A stretch of 64,000 nt of DNA. Origin: Leptodactylus fallax. Its lineage: Eukaryota; Chordata; Amphibia; Anura; Leptodactylidae. A program made the translations under genes and the position numbers. The notes under the pieces were generated by a model. That model had not been told where the DNA came from and searched no databases. It saw nothing but the letters and a program-made list of their open reading frames with translations. The stretch lies in NCBI GenBank assembly GCA_947044405.1, contig CAMRHE010000501.1:922001-986000 (forward strand). Direction: 5' to 3'. Positions 58,607 to 64,000 of this stretch are shown here, one piece after another. Position 1 is the stretch's first letter, and every line of letters starts with the position of its first letter.

Positions 58607-59239
58607 GGGGCAGCCTCCAATCAGGCCTGATGTGCCGCAGTCAGTACACAAAGTGTGATGAGTGATGTTGGGATCCGGAGCCTTTGTGGGAAGATGTATG
58701 AAGTACTCGGGGGCCCCGGGGACCGCTGAACATGACCTGATCTTTCCTGTCAGCCGGAGACAGACTGAGCGTAAATGGAGCAGCTCTCTAATATTAGCTC
58801 CTGACCCCACCAGAGGCGACCGCCGCACTCCGCAGAGCAGGCCCGGGCCACTACCACCCAAATCTACATCATAAGGAATTAAACATTTTACCTGGATTAC
58901 AATTCAATAACAATTATCTTAGGATACGCCCCTATTTGTATGCCACACCCCTTAGTTATACTCTCCTCAGTTATAAGCCACTCCCCTTAGTTTTATGCCA
59001 CACCCCTTAGTTATCAGCCACACGCCTTAGTTATCAGCCACACCCCTTAGTTATCAGCCACTTGACTGAATCTTGGTTTTAGTTCTTCACATATTGTGAT
59101 TGGACGGTATACAGCGAGGACAGTTCCTGTGTCAGACAGGATGGCGGAGAGACGAAATAAGTGAAATAGTCAATGTCAGCAAGGTCACCAACCAAGGGCG
59201 CTGACCTTCGATTCTGGTTATTTTTCAATTACTACAGAG
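58607..59239. other. Intron 1 spacer with a small 20-bp repeat
   Basis: Mostly unique. At about 58925-59062 there are six units of CACCCCTTAGTTATCAGCCA. No gene is recognised. Confidence 0.5.
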
Positions 59240-61316
59240 TATACACCCCGATACAGCGCATTTTACACCCCGATACAGCGTACATTACACCCCGATACAG
59301 CGTACATTACACCCCGATACAGCGTACATTACACCACGATACAGCGTACATTACACCCCGATACAGCGTACATTACACCCCGATACAGCGTACATTACAC
59401 CCCGATACAGCGTACATTACACCACGATACAGCGTACATTACACCCCGATACAGCGTACATTACACCACGATACAGCGTACATTACACCCCGATACAGCG
59501 TACATTACAGCACGATACAGCGTACATTACACCCCGATACAGCGTACATTACACCCCGATACAGCGTACATTACACCACGATACAGCGTACATTACACCC
59601 CGATACAGCGTACATTACAGCACGATACAGCGTACATTACACCCCGATACAGCGTACATTACACCCCGATACAGCGTACATTACACCACGATGCAGCGTA
59701 CATTACAGCACGATACAGTGTACATTACACCCCGATACAGCGTACATTACACCCCGATACAGCGTACATTACACCACGATACAGTGTACATTACACCACG
59801 ATACAGCGCACATTAAACCCTGATACAGAATACATTACACCCCGATACAGAATATATTACACCCCGATATAGTGTACATTACACCCCGATACAGAATATA
59901 TCACACCCCGATACAGAATATATTACACCCCGATACAGAATATATCACACCCCGATACAGAGTATATCACACCCCGATACAGAGTATATTACACCCCGAT
60001 ACAGAATATATCACACCCCGATACAGAGTATATCACACCCCGATACAGAGTATATTACACCCCGATACAGAGTATATTACACCCCGATACAGAATATATC
60101 ACACCCCGATACAGAGTATATTACACCCCGATACAGAATATATTACACCCCGATACAGAGTATATCACACCCCGATACAGAGTATATTACACCCCGATAC
60201 AGAGTATATTACACCCCGATACAGCGTACATTACACCCCGATACAGCGTACATTACACCCCGATACAGCGTACATTACACCACGATACAGCGTACATTAC
60301 ACCACGATACAGCGTACATTACACCCCGATACAGCGTACATTACACCACGATACAGCGTACATTACACCACGATACAGCGTACATTACACCACGATACAG
60401 CGTACATTACACCACGATACAGCGTACATTACACCCCGATACAGCGTACGTTACACCACGATACAGCGTACATTACACCACGATACAGCGTACATTACAC
60501 CCCGAAACAGCGTACATTAAACCCCGATACAGAATACATTACACCCCGATACAGCGCACATTAAACCCCGATACAGAATATATTACACCCCGATATAGTG
60601 TACATTACACCCTGATACAGAATATATCACACCCCGATACAGAATATATCACACCCCGATACAGAGTATATCACACCCCGATACAGAATATATCACACCC
60701 CGATACAGAGTATATTACACCCCGATACAGAATATATCACACCCCGATACAGAGTATATCACACCCCGATACAGAGTATATTACACCCCGATACAGAGTA
60801 TATTACACCCCGATACAGAGTATATCACACCCCAATACAGAGTATATTACACCCCGATACAGAATATATTACACCCCGATACAGAGTATATTACACCCCG
60901 ATACAGAATATATCACACCCCGATACAGAATATATCACACCCCGATACAGAGTATATTACACCCCGATACAGAATATATCACACCCCGATACAGAGTATA
61001 TTACACCCCGATACAGAATATATTACACGCCGATATAGCGTACATTACACCCCGATACAGAATATATTACACCCCGATACAGAATATATTACACCCCGAT
61101 ACAGAGTATATTACACCCCGATACAGAATATATTACACCCCGATACAGTGTACATTACACCCCGATACAGAATATATTACACCCCGATACAGAGTATATT
61201 ACACCCCGATACAGAATATATTACACCCCGATACAGTGTACATTACACCCCGATACAGAATATATTACACCCCGATACAGCGTACATTACACCCCGATAC
61301 AGCGTACATTACACCC
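59240..61316. repeat. 22-bp tandem array with two unit types in blocks
   Basis: About 94 units of 22 bp share ACACCCCGATACAG. One type continues CGTACATT, the other AATATATC/AGTATATT. Types are segregated into blocks: CGTACATT at about 59260-59815 and 60205-60520, TATAT at about 59840-60205 and 60570-61290. The marker phrase GATATAGTGTACATTACACC recurs 726 bp apart (59866 and 60592), exactly 33 units, showing a block duplication. Confidence 0.96.
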
Positions 61317-62229
61317 CCTGCTGGATAATGGTGAACCTCCCACTCCCCCTACACCAGGCCATAGTTATTGGTGATACGCCATGTATCCCCTCCTCCCCCT
61401 GTATCCTGGGAATCCCATATACATTACAGTCCGCAGGCCCCGGATGTGACGGTACAGCAGAGCTCACCCTGCGCTCTCAGCCACACATTATCCTATTTCC
61501 TGCTCTGAATCATTTACTCTCATCTAGTTGAGTGGAGCCAATTAAAGGGATCTCTCTAACCAGTCGATTATCACAATTCTATTATACTACAACCCCCAAC
61601 GTGACTGAAATGCTGGATATGAACATAATACAAGTCTATGATAGACTATATATAGAACACTACAACCCTCAATATCACCCGACCCCCGGACATGACATAA
61701 CACAACACTGGAGGTACAGGGTGTGGACTACTCCTCCTATCCTCCACTCCTGTTCTGTTTCTGGCAGTAATGGCGGCTCATCTCCTCTGAAGGGCACGGA
61801 GTCATCACATCCTTGCGGGTGTGGGAGAGGATGGTGGGGGTGATGCTTCCTGTGAGGAGATAGGGTTTCTATCATCAATCAATAGCCCCTCGGGGCGGCT
61901 CCGCAGACATCGCCAGTTGCACAGTCTCGCCCCAGGTATAACCTGAACTGACTCGCGCCAAATTTCTTCCTCGTCGCCCGTTATAAGGGTTTTCAGAGAT
62001 ATTTCTAGAATCGCCAGGAACAGCAAATACGTAAGAAAAGAGGCGTTACCCGCTCCATCACTGCAGCCAATCACTGGCCCCGTGGTCACATGCTCTATAC
62101 CAGAAGGCCTGTGATTGGCTGCAGTGAGGATGTGGCGCAAGTAAGTCTGGCGGAGCGGAGCGGCGGCACTACAAGCAGCAGGGGATTGGAACAATACAGC
62201 ATCGCATGATACAACATAACACGGCTGTG
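61317..62229. other. Intron 1 unique block
   Basis: About 900 bp without arrays. GTGATTGGCTGCAGTGA near 62110 is the inverse of TCACTGCAGCCAATCAC near 62058, a 17-bp inverted repeat with a loop of about 36 bp. No coding sequence is supported. Confidence 0.45.
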
Positions 62230-64000
62230 ATGTGACAGTCGAATACACTGTATACCGGCTACACGTGACCGTCACATACACGCTATACCGGCTACACGTG
62301 ACCGTCACATACACGCTATACCGGCTACACGTGACAGTCACATACACGCTATACCGGCTACACGTGACCGTCACATACACGCTATACCGGCTACACGTGA
62401 CCGTCACATACACATACACGCTATACCGGCTACACGTGACCGTCACATACACGCTATACCGGCTACACGTGACCGTCACATACACGCTATACCGGCTACA
62501 CGTGACCGTCACATACACGCTATACCGGCTACACGTGACCGTCACATACACATACACGCTATACCGGCTACACGTGACCGTCACATACACGCTATACCGG
62601 CTACACGTGACAGTCACATACACGCTATACCGGCTACACGTGACCGTCACATACACGCTATACCGGCTACACGTGACAGTCACATACACGCTACACCGGC
62701 TACACGTGACAGTCACATACACGCTATACCGGCTACACGTGACCGTCACATACACGCTATACCGGCTACACGTGACCGTCACATACACATACACGCTATA
62801 CCGGCTACACGTGACCGTCACATACACGCTATACCGGCTACACGTGACAGTCACATACACGCTATACCGGCTACACGTGACCGTCACATACACGCTATAC
62901 CGGCTACACGTGACAGTCACATACACGCTACACCGGCTACACGTGACAGTCACATACACGCTATACCGGCTACACGTGACCGTCACATACACGCTATACC
63001 GGCTACACGTGACCGTCACATACACATACACGCTATACCGGCTACACGTGACAGTCACATACACATACACGCTATACCGGCTACACGTGACCGTCACATA
63101 CACGCTATACCGGCTACACGTGACAGTCACATACACGCTATACCGGCTACACGTGACCGTCACATACACATACACGCTATACCGGCTACACGTGACAGTC
63201 ACATACACATACACGCTATACCGGCTACACGTGACCGTCACATACACGCTATACCGGCTACACGTGACAGTCACATACACGCTATACCGGCTACACGTGA
63301 CCGTCACATACACATACACACTATACCGGCTACACGTGACCATCACATACACTCTATACCGGCTACACGTGACTGTCACATACACGCTATACCGGCTACA
63401 CGTGACAGTCACATACACGCTATACCGGCTACACGTGACCGTCACATACACGCTATACCGGCTACACGTGACCGTCACATACACGCTATACCGGCTACAC
63501 GTGACCGTCACATACACATACACGCTATACCGGCTACACGTGACAGTCACATACACGCTATACCGGCTACACGTGACCGTCACATACACATACACGCTAT
63601 ACCGGCTACACGTGACCGTCACATACACGCTATACCGGCTACACGTGACAGTCACATACACGCTATACCGGCTACACGTGACCGTCACATACACATACAC
63701 GCTATACCGGCTACACGTGACCATCACATACACTCTATACCGGCTACACGTGACTGTCACATACACGCTATACCGGCTACACGTGACAGTTACATACATG
63801 CTATACCGGCTACACGTGACCGTCACATACACGCTATACCGGCTACACGTGACCGTCACATACACGCTATACCGGCTACACGTGACAGTCACATACACGC
63901 TATACCGGCTACACGTGACAGTCACATACACATACACGCTATACCGGCTACACGTGACCGTCACACACACGCTATACCGGCTACACGTGACCGTCACATA
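62230..64000. repeat. 33/39-bp tandem array with a CACGTG core (runs off the window)
   Basis: About 52 units of CACGCTATACCGGCTACACG then TGACCGTCACATA. 39-bp versions carry an extra CATACA. GACCGTCAC and GACAGTCAC alternate. Each unit contains the palindrome CACGTG. The array continues to the last base, so its true length is unknown. The 730-codon minus frame is an artefact. Confidence 0.95.

Larger units (their letters stand above)
1..64000 (-). other. DOCK3: DOCK3 transcription unit, internal part (intron 1 to intron 10)
   Basis: Nine minus-strand exons join in frame into about 262 codons matching the N-terminal part of DOCK3 as I know it: SH3 domain, helical linker, then the region before the C2-like DHR-1 domain. 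DOCK3 is a cytoplasmic guanine nucleotide exchange factor for Rac1 that works with ELMO and is mainly neuronal. The catalytic DHR-2 domain lies far downstream, outside the window. Intron sizes are very uneven: 94, 127, 309 and 971 bp among exons 6-10, but 2.8, 6.9, 21.9 and 11.7 kb further upstream, and at least 17.4 kb for intron 1. The start-codon exon was not found and is presumably to the right. DOCK4 is the nearest alternative, but residues such as YETV, HLSSR, IGEDVD and NKNGGPRNPEK fit DOCK3 better. Confidence 0.95.

Noticed and set aside
61805..63997. 730-codon minus frame (TVTCSRYSVYV repeats)
   Set aside because: 33- and 39-bp units are multiples of three without a stop in this frame, so it is a repeat artefact.
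46590..64000. Search for DOCK3 exon 1 (start Met-Trp-Thr)
   Set aside because: Every CCACAT (minus ATGTGG) that I noticed in this part gives an unrelated peptide or lacks a donor; the exon is presumably outside the window.

Overview
The window looks like vertebrate nuclear DNA, most likely from an amphibian (probably a frog). That reading rests on one spliced vertebrate gene, an L2-type LINE, a Tc1 transposon, hAT-like and foldback elements, and an extreme load of tandem repeats. Nothing bacterial or viral is present. The species call is an inference.

The only cellular gene I can support is the minus-strand gene for DOCK3 (dedicator of cytokinesis 3, MOCA), a Rac-activating guanine nucleotide exchange factor of neurons. 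Nine consecutive coding exons are readable. They run from the SH3 domain (46506-46589) to 1026-1107, cover about 262 codons, and all have GT/AG splice sites and matching phases. The first exon with the start codon lies beyond the right edge and the rest of the gene beyond the left edge. Exons are numbered 2-10 on the assumption that one coding exon is missing upstream.

Layout from left to right: inverted-repeat array A (271-1000); exons 10, 9, 8, 7 and 6 (1026-3036); intron 5 (3037-14714) with 26-, 34-, 41-, 39-, 97- and 28-bp arrays; exon 5; intron 4 (14812-36698) with a hAT MITE in a 36-bp array, a 9.6-kb 56-bp array, a 2.6-kb CA/CG array and an L2 LINE carrying three internal arrays; exon 4; intron 3 (36755-43656) with array B (inverted relative to A) and 28-, 29- and 26-bp arrays; exon 3; intron 2 with G-rich and 49-bp arrays; exon 2; then intron 1 (46590 to the right end) with 61-, 30-, 24/19-, 22- and 33-bp arrays and a decayed Tc1 element. 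By my estimate tandem arrays occupy about 40 kb, close to two thirds of the window, yet every exon is intact.

Two observations stand out. First, arrays A and B are reverse complements of one another. They lie about 25-45 bp outside the splice sites of exons 10 and 4, so they bracket a 663-nt, frame-preserving block of exons 4-10; this is the classic geometry for back-splicing into a circular RNA. Second, the 26-bp array upstream of exon 6 repeats a branch-point consensus plus pyrimidine tract about 46 times, with no AG dinucleotide for about 1.3 kb. It is in effect an amplified 3' splice-site module. Most long open frames in this window are artefacts of repeat units lacking stop codons and should not be read as proteins.
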